A stretch of DNA of 64,000 bases, taken from positions 868,001-932,000 of the forward strand of contig NZ_CANLER010000001.1 in NCBI RefSeq assembly GCF_947489715.1, in the 5' to 3' direction. Positions 17,909-25,855 of the stretch are shown one piece after another (the stretch's first letter is position 1; each line of letters starts with the position of its first letter). A program made the translations under genes and the position numbers. The stretch comes from an uncultured Roseovarius sp. (GTDB lineage: Bacteria; Pseudomonadota; Alphaproteobacteria; Rhodobacterales; Rhodobacteraceae). Under the pieces are notes generated by a model. It did not search any database, was not told the DNA's origin, and saw only the letters and a program-made list of their open reading frames with translations.

Positions 17909-18439
17909 ATGAGTACAACGAAACAGACCATCCCCGAAACGATAAGCAGCGTGCCCCGGTGCGGGAGCTGTGGATCAGAACGGGTGGTGAAAGACGCCTG
18001 GGCTTGTTTCAACCCGGAGAGCGGGTTGTGGGAACTGGAAAATGTCTTTGACGATGCGTTTTGTCACCAGTGCGAGGAAATAACCAAACTGGAATGGGAC
18101 ACCGCCGACGCAATCCAGAGCAAGCGAGTCCGTGAGCTCAATGATCGGTTTCGCACTAGCGGCCTCGGGAATGGCACGATGCTGGTAACGAGCGGTGTAC
18201 AAGCAGAGGGTAGTGAATTTGTCGTGGCTGCGGTGGATGCTGTTCGCACCTTCAGTGATTTCTCATCGGACAACGATCCGTGGGCTGAGCATGACTATGG
18301 AGCGGTTGAAATTGCCGGACACAAAGTATTCTTTAAAGTCGACTGCTATGACCCAACCTGCACGCAGGGCTCGGAAAATCCGGCCAATGAAGCCCTCACC
18401 CACCGGGTTCTCACGATCATGTTGGCGTCTGAGTATTGA
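17909..18439 (+). CDS. DUF3768 domain protein with N-terminal zinc-ribbon
   Basis: The 176-aa protein has a Cys-rich N-terminus (CGSCGSE and later CHQC) and then a DUF3768 domain. I recognise this domain from LNDRFRTSGLGNG, the FSSDNDPWAEHDYGAVE motif and the C-terminal HRVLTIMLASEY. DUF3768 is common on alphaproteobacterial plasmids and integrated elements; its function is unknown. The ATG follows AAAGGAGATCG, a strong ribosome site, and the longer upstream reading is discarded. A terminator follows. Confidence 0.85.
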   Translation: MSTTKQTIPETISSVPRCGSCGSERVVKDAWACFNPESGLWELENVFDDAFCHQCEEITKLEWDTADAIQSKRVRELNDRFRTSGLGNGTMLVTSGVQAEGSEFVVAAVDAVRTFSDFSSDNDPWAEHDYGAVEIAGHKVFFKVDCYDPTCTQGSENPANEALTHRVLTIMLASEY

Positions 18440-18442
18440 AGC

Positions 18443-18472
18443 ACCGCCGCTTGGGAAAGCGGCGGTTTCCTA
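18443..18472 (+). terminator. Terminator after DUF3768 gene
   Basis: ACCGCCGCTT (18443-18452) and AAGCGGCGGT (18457-18466) pair with a 4-base loop, followed by TTTCCTATT. It separates the DUF3768 gene from the pseudo-signal-peptidase gene. Confidence 0.85.
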
Positions 18473-18542
18473 TTCGATTTTCTTAGATCTGCCGTACAGC
18501 TTTAAATTGATCAAAAAATTTACAGTTTTGTATTAATCGCTT

Positions 18543-19862
18543 ATGGTTGAACTTTTGAGAGACAAATTAATGCCTTCGGTAATTCGCGACTTCAGAAATT
18601 TGTACAACTCCTCCGGCTACTTGGGTAAAGCTCTTACAGTTTTTATGAAGTATTGCCGAACCCTGATTGCCTGCTTGTTACTTAAGAAAGAAATTGCAGT
18701 AAAGAATCCAAAGTTTCTGGAACCTGTAACCTTTTTCGCTCTATCTATCGTGTTCGTCACAGCAATTCTAAAAGCGTATTGGCCTTTGAGCCCTTTGGAA
18801 TACTACGCCGCAGAATACGAAAACGCCCTAGTTAGATTGTTGTTTGAAATACTGCCGTTACCAATCTCTACTATTTTCATTTTGCTGTGTTTGATCATTG
18901 CTATCCCATTCGTTTTGATAGCTTTTTCCTTTAGATTTGATGTCAGAATTGTCCGGGTTTTCAGGGTCATCCTTTATCTCAATGCTTCGGGTCTAGTGCT
19001 TGTTGCTGTTCTATATTTTGGAACGTTGACAGGGCTGGGTTTCTTTACGCAAAGATTTGACAACCTGTACACGTATATCTATATGTTTTCCCTTGTAATT
19101 ATCGGAATTTATTTCGTTTTCGCACTCGGATATTTTCTTTCGGTTAGTTGTGGCCTATCAGCTCCTCAATTTCTGCTCGTCCTTTTGGTTTCTGCAATCG
19201 TTCAGCCATTGATTGTAGCATTGGCATTTGGATTTGATGCAGCAAAGAAGTTCAACGAACTCAGTTACAGTTTCCCAACGCCGGTAACCAATATACACGT
19301 CCGCAATGTCGCAATGGAACCAACCATTCCATACGGCTCATTGGTTCTTGTTGACCGTTTGGCGATGATAGAAGATTTCGATATTGGTGACCTCATAATC
19401 TATCGGACGGACTACGGATCAAGTATTGGTAGGGTTTTCGGCACTCCCCGAAATAACTTAGCTTTGCGAGACGGCCTCTTCTTCCTGGATGGCGATCCAG
19501 TTGAACGCCAGATAGTCGACGAAAAAAATAGCTATCCTGAGTTCGAAGGGGTTTGGGATGACGACGACAACTTCCTCTTTAATCGGGAACATCCTATTTC
19601 CACAAAAACATACCGTGAGAAATTGCCAACTGGCAAATCTTACCAAGTTTTTCAAAGTGCTGGGCTTTTGGATGTTGGAGATTATGAAGCCGATGCGGAG
19701 GATTGGGAGACTTATGTCAGAGAGGATTTGATATATACATTTTCAGACAACCGCCAATACACTGTCGATGACGAATTTGGTTTTGGCTGGGTGCACAGGC
19801 ATGACATAATTGGGAAGGTATTTTTTGTTGCATTTCCTGCCCACATTGGCCCAATCGACTGA
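18543..19862 (+). CDS. Membrane protein with inactive signal-peptidase-I-like domain
   Basis: The 439-aa protein has about five transmembrane segments in residues 60-232, then a domain matching type I signal peptidase boxes: VAMEPTIPYGSLVLVDR (256-272), GDLIIYRTD...IGRVFGTP (282-302) and SDNRQYTVDDEFGFGWV (401-417) ending DIIGKVFFV. In active enzymes the residue before the Met of box B is the nucleophile Ser, and the residue before Arg in the third box is the base Lys. Here they are Ala257 (codon GCA at 19311) and Gly296. The domain should therefore be catalytically dead. AT-rich cargo; function unknown. Confidence 0.75.
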   Translation: MVELLRDKLMPSVIRDFRNLYNSSGYLGKALTVFMKYCRTLIACLLLKKEIAVKNPKFLEPVTFFALSIVFVTAILKAYWPLSPLEYYAAEYENALVRLLFEILPLPISTIFILLCLIIAIPFVLIAFSFRFDVRIVRVFRVILYLNASGLVLVAVLYFGTLTGLGFFTQRFDNLYTYIYMFSLVIIGIYFVFALGYFLSVSCGLSAPQFLLVLLVSAIVQPLIVALAFGFDAAKKFNELSYSFPTPVTNIHVRNVAMEPTIPYGSLVLVDRLAMIEDFDIGDLIIYRTDYGSSIGRVFGTPRNNLALRDGLFFLDGDPVERQIVDEKNSYPEFEGVWDDDDNFLFNREHPISTKTYREKLPTGKSYQVFQSAGLLDVGDYEADAEDWETYVREDLIYTFSDNRQYTVDDEFGFGWVHRHDIIGKVFFVAFPAHIGPID

Positions 19863-20184
19863 GAAAGAAATTGCTGTCTTAACGCTTCTGCTATCACCCT
19901 CAGTGATAACGTGCCCCCTAGCCTCTTTCTCGCTTTCATCTTCGATTGCAAGTCACTGAAAGAAATCACCCCCGAAATACGTCTTAGTAGAAGCAGCTTC
20001 GGGCTAGTCAGCCCTATCTCGGTGCTGTGCCACATTCAGTCGTGGGATGTCGGCAGACAGACAAACTTTGATCAAACGACGCCCATTTGGTGACAGACGG
20101 GCGTTTGTTGCCAGAACCCATTGGGGGTTCTGGTCCCCTCGCTCCCGCCTGCCACCACGGAAGCAACGCAGTCATACAACGTGG

Positions 20185-20217
20185 GGTCACCATATCCTCT
20201 GATCAGATATGGTGACC
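20185..20217. promoter_or_regulatory. Operator-like inverted repeat upstream of XRE gene
   Basis: GGTCACCATATC (20185-20196) and GATATGGTGACC (20206-20217) are perfect 12-base complements with 9 bases between. The right arm is part of a motif copy. The position, 69 bases before the XRE start, fits autoregulation by that protein. Confidence 0.6.
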
Positions 20218-20222
20218 GCTAG
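20206..20222 (+). promoter_or_regulatory. Repeated element motif, site 5
   Basis: GATATGGTGACCGCTAG differs from site 1 at a single base and faces the XRE gene, 63 bases upstream of its ATG. It is the right arm of the inverted repeat at 20185-20217. Confidence 0.55.
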
Positions 20223-20285
20223 AGCCAAAAGACGAACATCCATACACTGATACTCTATCAGGAGAAGATGTAACCAAAGCAAAGT

Positions 20286-20636
20286 ATGAGCACAGAGTTT
20301 GCCCTCGATTTGAGGGCCGCCCGCCGCAAGGCGGGCTATACGCAGGGTGATATCGCCCATTTACTAGATCATCATCAGTCCCATGTGTCTGATCTGGAAA
20401 AAGGGCGGGTGCAGCCGTCTCTCAACCAGATCGTAACGCTGTCACTGATCTATGGCCGGTCGTTTGAGAGCTTCTTCGCCGTGGTCATGGTGGAGTGCCA
20501 GTCGCACCTCACCACCAGGCTGTCAAATTTGCCGCCCTCGGGAGCAACCGCCGCCGGAACGTTCAATCGTGACAGCTCGCTGAAGAAGCTAGAACGTCGA
20601 TTAGCAAATAGCCAACAGCACCATGGCAGCACTTAG
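20286..20636 (+). CDS. XRE-family helix-turn-helix regulator
   Basis: The 116-aa protein has an N-terminal HTH (residues 6-60): LRAARRKAGYTQGDIAHLL and HQSHVSDLEKGRVQPS, the usual Cro/C1 pattern. The C-terminal half is polar and unrecognised. It is the only clear DNA-binding regulator in the element backbone besides AlpA, so it is the natural candidate for the repeated 17-base motif upstream. The next gene starts 14 bases before its stop, indicating coupling. Confidence 0.88.
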   Translation: MSTEFALDLRAARRKAGYTQGDIAHLLDHHQSHVSDLEKGRVQPSLNQIVTLSLIYGRSFESFFAVVMVECQSHLTTRLSNLPPSGATAAGTFNRDSSLKKLERRLANSQQHHGST

Positions 20637-21105
20637 GGTCTTGGCCATAGCGGTCGCCAAAGGTCGAGCCGGGTATGTCTATATGGCCGGGGGCGAGTTG
20701 CGGGATTGGAACGTCTCAGTGAAAGCAGTGGAATCTGCCACCAATCTAGCCGAGTGGATGCAAAAACTGATCAGTGATCTCAAGCCGGACGTGGTGGTAA
20801 CCGAGAAAATCACGGAACACTGCCGCAAAGGCAAGAAGACGAAACGGTTGATCAATGCGGCAGTCGAACTGGCCTCGCACAACTATGTACTGGATGTGTC
20901 GGTTGAGCGACCCCGCAACCATCCATGCAAGTACACCGAGGCCGAAGAGCTGGCCGGACGGTATCCCGAACTCATCGGTTGGCTGCCGAAAAAGCGGCGA
21001 TACTTTGAAAGCGAGCCCCGCAATACCATTCTATTCGAAGCCTTGGCATTCGCAGAAGCGATATTGAACGGTTCGCCGCTCAAGCTGGCGAGAGCCATGG
21101 GATAA
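20623..21105 (+). CDS. RuvC/RNase H-fold-like protein, possibly inactive
   Basis: The 160-aa protein has a RuvC-like size and order: an opening strand VLAIAVAKGRAGYVYM, a second strand VVVTEKITE with a Glu, a helix INAAVELASHN, and a C-terminal helix near ILFEALAFAEAIL. In RuvC the first strand carries a catalytic Asp (IDPG); here that place is Ala. The fold assignment is tentative and nuclease activity doubtful. It overlaps the XRE gene by 14 bases and ends at a terminator. Confidence 0.55.
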   Translation: MAALRVLAIAVAKGRAGYVYMAGGELRDWNVSVKAVESATNLAEWMQKLISDLKPDVVVTEKITEHCRKGKKTKRLINAAVELASHNYVLDVSVERPRNHPCKYTEAEELAGRYPELIGWLPKKRRYFESEPRNTILFEALAFAEAILNGSPLKLARAMG

Positions 21106-21108
21106 GAA

Positions 21109-21142
21109 AACGCCTCGAGCCATGTGCTCGTGGCGTTTTTTT
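21109..21142 (+). terminator. Terminator after XRE/RuvC-like operon
   Basis: AACGCC with GAGC and the complementary GCTC with GGCGTT form a stem over a short loop, followed by seven T. It ends the two-gene operon starting at 20286. Confidence 0.9.
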
Positions 21143-21251
21143 GTTTGGAAGACAAACTTGTTCAATAAATCTGCATCCTTGAGATTTGGGAAGCAGAACA
21201 AGAATACAAATTTGGTTTCAAGGCAATCCGCAAAGTATTAATCATGGTGCA

Positions 21252-22070
21252 TCACTCAAGGCGATCTCTCAATGTTGGTTCATCGAGTGTAAAACTTCTA
21301 TCCTGTTGAAACACAGCGGAAAAAAAGAGATGTCCACACTTTCCACCAGGTGTTGAAAGGATCGGCTCCAACATCGCTAAGCTGTATCCCTCAGGTCCGA
21401 GCTCGGACGCAACCTCCTCAAACGTGCCGATATCACGAGTGTAATCGCAAGATATTTCAATGACATCTTCGGATTTCTGACCCAGCACATCAATAGCTGC
21501 GGGTTTACTTGAATCACCAACATGTACCGTTCTTTGAGTAATTCGGACAGGTTGGGGGCTAAGTCTGCTGGTCAGAAGCGAAAGTTGAGCGAGTATTCGA
21601 TCTTCATCAAAGTCGTCGGTTGCGAAAATCCTAGGTTCGAATGATTTTAACTCGTCTTCTATACCTTGCGAAACCGCTGTCAAAACCCTGATTTCTGTCC
21701 GAAGGCTTTCTAACTCTCTCGAAACATTTGGAGATTGCAAAGCATGAATAGGTCGATTTTCTTCGATTAACGCCAGTTTCAGATTAGCCTCCACCCGCTC
21801 GTTCTCTGCTTTGTTCTTTTCTTGTGTTGCGAGTTGAACAGCTAAAATGGCGGGCAAAATACCCATTACGGCAACTAGCGACAATATAGTGGGAAGATAA
21901 CCTAGAAAACGTTTCCGACGAAACTTCTCTTCACCCGCCTCCAATTGAGACAACAAGAAGACATCATCTTGAGAAAAGTTACTGGTTTGCCCAGAATATC
22001 CGCTTCTTCCTCTGGCACCTCCCCTCACTCCGGGAGGATGGCTTGCCCCTTCGTGCTTTTCGCTATCCAC
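21252..22070 (-). CDS. Membrane-anchored coiled-coil protein, hypothetical
   Basis: The 272-aa protein has a polar N-terminus, one transmembrane helix at about 56-78 (YLPTILSLVAVMGILPAILA), a likely coiled coil (about 85-145), and a C-terminal globular region with no recognised motif. The GTG start at 22068-22070 is chosen because GGAGG lies eight bases upstream and it overlaps the preceding stop by eight bases (GTGGATAG). The longer reading into the upstream gene lacks support. It is the second gene of an AT-rich two-gene cargo module. Confidence 0.65.
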   Translation of the reverse strand: MDSEKHEGASHPPGVRGGARGRSGYSGQTSNFSQDDVFLLSQLEAGEEKFRRKRFLGYLPTILSLVAVMGILPAILAVQLATQEKNKAENERVEANLKLALIEENRPIHALQSPNVSRELESLRTEIRVLTAVSQGIEDELKSFEPRIFATDDFDEDRILAQLSLLTSRLSPQPVRITQRTVHVGDSSKPAAIDVLGQKSEDVIEISCDYTRDIGTFEEVASELGPEGYSLAMLEPILSTPGGKCGHLFFSAVFQQDRSFTLDEPTLRDRLE

Positions 22071-22446
22071 TGGGCAAACCTCCGGTAGCAATGAGGGACA
22101 AGGTTTTAGTCTGGACTTGCGGCAGATTACTACTTGGAGGCGGGCCGAAGGCTTGAGAATAGATATTAAGCCAGTCATTGGCAGTTCTGATTTTGTCACG
22201 AAGGGACAAGAGCGTATAGCACAAGCAACCCCCTGCACCAAAAGTGACCAATCCGCTTGCGGTAACAGCTAATTGCTTGACAAAAACACCTTCGTCTTCG
22301 CCGTATTCACTCCAAAGATAAAAGAACATTACTGTTCCCAAAGCCGTAGCGAGCAAGCCAATAATGCTATGGAAAACAACATCTTCACGATATCGCTTTA
22401 AGCGGGTTTCAATGGCGGGTTGAAGGTTGTCTGCGATAAGCATCAT
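22063..22446 (-). CDS. Small two-helix membrane protein, hypothetical
   Basis: The 127-aa protein has two hydrophobic segments (about 26-45, VFHSIIGLLATALGTVMFFY, and 59-83, LAVTASGLVTFGAGGCLCYTLL) separated by an acidic loop. The C-terminal tail is polar. No family is recognised. It is coupled to the coiled-coil protein gene and divergent from the backbone gene at 22655. The pair may be a membrane-located cargo system. Confidence 0.6.
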   Translation of the reverse strand: MMLIADNLQPAIETRLKRYREDVVFHSIIGLLATALGTVMFFYLWSEYGEDEGVFVKQLAVTASGLVTFGAGGCLCYTLLSLRDKIRTANDWLNIYSQAFGPPPSSNLPQVQTKTLSLIATGGLPSG

Positions 22447-22552
22447 GACTAAAGCATTATTGAACTAATCCTCAACCAATAACAGGTTCCAATTAGGAAA
22501 TCAATTTAGGGTTGAGGTCAGGCAGACAAGGAACCCAGCAAACCAAATCTGT

Positions 22553-22576
22553 CCGCCCTAAGAGGGTGGTTTTTAT
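22553..22576 (+). terminator. Terminator-like hairpin in the 22.4-22.6 kb spacer
   Basis: CCGCCCT (22553-22559) pairs with AGGGTGG (22563-22569), including one G-T pair, followed by TTTTTAT. No plus-strand gene ends immediately before it, so it may be an attenuator ahead of the gene at 22655 or a remnant. Confidence 0.4.
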
Positions 22577-22654
22577 CATACTCACCCGAATGCCGGTTGA
22601 CACCCAACTACCTATGATTGCAGCTTCCTTAAAAAATTTTGGAAAGGAAATTTG

Positions 22655-23203
22655 ATGCGTTCATATGATGCTGCCCGGAATCTGTTTGGGTTCCTGGGCT
22701 TTTGTAGTTGGGGAGTGATTGCTCTTGGTGTCATTGCTGCATTTGGCGGTGTTGCCGCTATCAGCGGTATCGGTCGTGACCCAGGCGGCATGCAAGTGCT
22801 CATGGCTTCCATACCCGGTCTCGGTCTTGCGGTATTTGGATTAGTCGGCCTGGCCATGGTGCAGATTGGCCGGGCCGGGGTTGATAGTGCCGAATACGCT
22901 CAGCAATCACTTGATGTCTCCCGTCAGCAGTTGGAAATCTCAAAGCAACAACTGGCACAGGGCAATAGCGTAGCTCAGTCTTATGCTGCCGCACCGAAGC
23001 CAGCCGACAAGCCAACTGCTGGCGAGCCTATATCGTATGGTACGCAAGCAGGCTCAGCTGCCTCACTTGATACATCCACGAATGGCGATGCCACTCCAAG
23101 TCTGCCTGAAACGAATGGTACTGACGCTCAGATTGAGCAGCAGGAAGCCGTACCATTGGCCCAGCTAGAACAATCGGCTGGAGAAAAGGTCAAAAAATCA
23201 TAA
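22655..23203 (+). CDS. Two-helix membrane protein with polar tail, hypothetical
   Basis: The 182-aa protein has two N-terminal transmembrane segments (about 8-35, FLGFCSWGVIALGVIAAFGG, and 47-70). A helical Gln-rich stretch (SLDVSRQQLEISKQQLAQ) and a long Ser/Thr/Glu/Gln-rich tail of low complexity follow. It precedes the genes for a small protein and a TraD-like ATPase on the same strand, so it may be part of a membrane complex with that ATPase. The ATG follows GGAAAGGAAA. Confidence 0.6.
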   Translation: MRSYDAARNLFGFLGFCSWGVIALGVIAAFGGVAAISGIGRDPGGMQVLMASIPGLGLAVFGLVGLAMVQIGRAGVDSAEYAQQSLDVSRQQLEISKQQLAQGNSVAQSYAAAPKPADKPTAGEPISYGTQAGSAASLDTSTNGDATPSLPETNGTDAQIEQQEAVPLAQLEQSAGEKVKKS

Positions 23204-23213
23204 GCGATGACAC

Positions 23214-23255
23214 CCCCACACAGACCCCCGACCCGTATGGGGGTCAACTGTGGGG
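23214..23255 (+). terminator. Nested hairpin after the 182-aa membrane protein gene
   Basis: An outer stem CCCCACA (23214-23220) with TGTGGGG (23249-23255) encloses an inner stem GACCCCC (23223-23229) with GGGGGTC (23239-23245). There is no clear T tract. It could terminate, attenuate or protect the upstream message. Confidence 0.4.
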
Positions 23256-23400
23256 ACCATTGCACCACATAGCAGCACATATGCGAACAAACTGCTTTGT
23301 TTTTCTGCGTGACTTCATCTGCATTCGCAGCTGAATCTCCATCGCAGTAGATGATGCTCCCTCTAGTGCCCTTATACCGCCCACCCCCTAAGGACCGATT

Positions 23401-23760
23401 ATGCGTATAACGATCAAACATGACACAGTGCGGCGTGGGTTTATCCTCAAGACTACCTATTATCAGGTATCACTCACCGTGTTGTTTTCTCATGAAGAGA
23501 AACAGATTCTCAGGCAGCGTAATTTGCTCAAGACCAAGCTTCTTGACCGTCGACCCGCCACCGCCAAGGTTGACGACCGGGACAGTAAATTTGAACTCTT
23601 GATTGGCGACCTCATAAACGGCCAAACCGATCACTTCCTCGCTGCTGATCCCTCTTCAGCCAAACGATATCAAGATACGCTGATTGAAACGCTTGAGCAG
23701 CTCAAACTGTGGATCAGTGACAATGCGGAACTGGGCGATGACTTTGTGGTAGAACTCTGA
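23401..23760 (+). CDS. Hypothetical protein upstream of TraD-like ATPase
   Basis: The 119-aa protein is soluble, with an N-terminal beta-rich part (MRITIKHDTVRRGF...YYQVSLTVLFSHEEKQIL) and a helical C-terminus ending LGDDFVVEL. The start resembles proteins found next to conjugation ATPases, but I cannot name a family. Its stop overlaps the ATG of the following ATPase gene by one base (TGATG), so translation is coupled and a shared role in DNA transfer is likely. Confidence 0.65.
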   Translation: MRITIKHDTVRRGFILKTTYYQVSLTVLFSHEEKQILRQRNLLKTKLLDRRPATAKVDDRDSKFELLIGDLINGQTDHFLAADPSSAKRYQDTLIETLEQLKLWISDNAELGDDFVVEL

Positions 23761-25835
23761 TGGGGCGGGAATTCGGTGATCTCTTTAGCGGACTGGTAGG
23801 CACCGCCATCATCGTCATTGGCCTATTGATCGGTGCCATAATAATCACCCCACTGTTTCTGATCGGCATTGCTGGCTACGTGGGGTTTCGTCTGTGGCGT
23901 GATAGCCCGGTTCGGGCTGAACGGCTGGCCCGGGCCGAGACAGAGCAGCTGTATCAACATGCTCTTTCCGGCACCGTGCATTTGTCTCCGGCTGAGATTG
24001 ACGACGCACTGTCTGCCCACTGGCCACCCCAGACACCTGACGCACTGCGAATACAGCTGCTAGAGGTCGGACGAGCCCTCTTTGAAGCCGAAGGGCTCAA
24101 TCCTGACGTTCCTCCGCCACCCACGCTCTGCAATACGGTTGAAGGGGGTCGGTATCGTGACCTCCTGGCCAAACTGGGGCAGGCCCGCAATGATCCTCAG
24201 ATGTTGCAATCGGCGTTGTCGGTGATTGGCGAGGCCTTGGCCCCCATCGCCAAAGCCGTGCCGCCAATGCAAGGTGACGTGCTGGTATCAGTATCTCAGT
24301 TTCTTTCCCCACCCGGCCCGGTGATTGATCAAATCATCACACCGTTTTTCCAGGATAACGGATACAACCATTTCAAAGGTGTGCGAGAACAGCTCGACCA
24401 AAACCTGCGTCAAACCCACCGTACTAACCCAGTGTTTCCACGCGATTATCGGGGTGATGATGCGATTGAAACGTATCTCGACGGCACACTCCTACGTGAT
24501 CTGTTTTCCCTGCGTACCCCGTTTACTATTCCCGAAGAGCTACGCTTTGAGCACACGCATATCATTGCCGGTAGCGGGCACGGCAAAACGCAGACCTTGC
24601 AGTATTTGATCGCCAAGGACCTGCCTGACGTGGCTTCCGGCAACAAGTCGGTGGTGGTGATCGACAGTCAGGGCGATTTGATCAACACCATTCTGCGAGC
24701 CAAGCTGCTTGCCCCCGAAGACATTGTGCTCATCAACCCCGAAGACATTGCGTATCCGGTATCCCTGAACCTTTTTTCCATCGGCCAAGAACGGTTGGAT
24801 GGTTATGCACCGCTGGAGCGGGAACGCCTGACCAATTCCATCATTGAGCTCTATGACTTCGTACTGGGATCGCTTCTCTCTTCGGGCATGACCGCCAAGC
24901 AATCGGTGGTATTCCGGTATGTCACCCGGCTGATGTTCCACATCCCCGACGCCACCATTCATACCCTGCGTGACCTGATGGAACCGGGCGGAACGGAAAA
25001 ATACGAAGAGCACATTGCCAAGCTCGAAGGCACCCCCCGCCGCTTTTTTGCCACTGAGTTTAACAGCAAGGAATTCACCGCTACCAAAACCCAGGTCTTG
25101 CGTCGATTGTATGGCGTGCTCGAAAATCAGACGTTTGAACGCATGTTTTCGCATCCCCAGTCTACATTTGATATGTTCTCGGAGCTGAATGCCGGAAAAC
25201 TAATCCTGATCAACACCAGCAAGTCGCTCCTCAAAGAACAGGGTACCGAAATCTTTGGACGCTTCTTCATTGCCTTGATCGCCCAGGCCGCTCAGGAACG
25301 GGCGGTCCTGCACCCATCAGACCGCTTGCCTGCGATGGTCTATATTGACGAGGCCCAAGATTATTTTGATCAGAACATTGGTGTGATCCTGTCTCAAGCC
25401 CGCAAATACCGGGTGGGGATGGTGATGGCCCATCAGTATCTGGGGCAGCTTTCCAACGGCCTGTCTGAAGCCTTTGAAGCCAATACGTCGATCAAGCTGG
25501 CTGGTGGTGTCTCGGCCCGTGATGCCCGGACACTGGCGAGCCAGATGCACGCCACCCCGGAACTGATCCAACAGCAACCCAAAGGTTCATTCGCCACCTA
25601 CCTGCGGGGATTGACCCAGAAAGCTGTGCCGATTGCCTTCCCGTTCTTCGAATTGGAAAAGCTGCCCCGCACCACAAAAGAAGAGCATGCAGCAATCCGG
25701 CAACACAGTCGTGACCGGTATGCAGAAGCATGGGAACCCAAGGGGAACCATAGTGATCCAGAACCGGAAAAACCGGAGATCATCCCGCCAAAAAAAGACG
25801 ATGATGATCCACTCGCACCTTCCCCAGAGCTCTGA
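23760..25835 (+). CDS. VirD4/TraD-like type IV coupling ATPase
   Basis: The 691-aa protein has two N-terminal membrane helices (about 12-44) and an ATPase domain with Walker A GSGHGKTQT near residue 270, VVVIDSQGDLI, and Walker B MVYIDEAQDYF. The MAHQYLGQL segment and a C-terminal TraM-recognition-like region complete it. This is the layout of coupling proteins that bring DNA to a transfer channel. No channel genes are found in the element, so it may use a host or helper apparatus. The C-terminal 50 residues are charged and Pro-rich. Confidence 0.85.
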   Translation: MGREFGDLFSGLVGTAIIVIGLLIGAIIITPLFLIGIAGYVGFRLWRDSPVRAERLARAETEQLYQHALSGTVHLSPAEIDDALSAHWPPQTPDALRIQLLEVGRALFEAEGLNPDVPPPPTLCNTVEGGRYRDLLAKLGQARNDPQMLQSALSVIGEALAPIAKAVPPMQGDVLVSVSQFLSPPGPVIDQIITPFFQDNGYNHFKGVREQLDQNLRQTHRTNPVFPRDYRGDDAIETYLDGTLLRDLFSLRTPFTIPEELRFEHTHIIAGSGHGKTQTLQYLIAKDLPDVASGNKSVVVIDSQGDLINTILRAKLLAPEDIVLINPEDIAYPVSLNLFSIGQERLDGYAPLERERLTNSIIELYDFVLGSLLSSGMTAKQSVVFRYVTRLMFHIPDATIHTLRDLMEPGGTEKYEEHIAKLEGTPRRFFATEFNSKEFTATKTQVLRRLYGVLENQTFERMFSHPQSTFDMFSELNAGKLILINTSKSLLKEQGTEIFGRFFIALIAQAAQERAVLHPSDRLPAMVYIDEAQDYFDQNIGVILSQARKYRVGMVMAHQYLGQLSNGLSEAFEANTSIKLAGGVSARDARTLASQMHATPELIQQQPKGSFATYLRGLTQKAVPIAFPFFELEKLPRTTKEEHAAIRQHSRDRYAEAWEPKGNHSDPEPEKPEIIPPKKDDDDPLAPSPEL

Positions 25836-25855
25836 GCGGCTGGCAGATTGGTGGG

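Larger units (their letters stand above)
19863..20285. other. Intergenic region upstream of the XRE regulator gene
   Basis: No gene is supported in these 423 bases. They contain a hairpin from ACGCCC (20079) and GGGCGT (20099) followed by TTGTTG, a 9-base hairpin CCAGAACCC/GGGTTCTGG at 20111-20133, and the operator-like inverted repeat at 20185-20217. The two hairpins may end transcription from the pseudo-peptidase gene. Confidence 0.5.
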
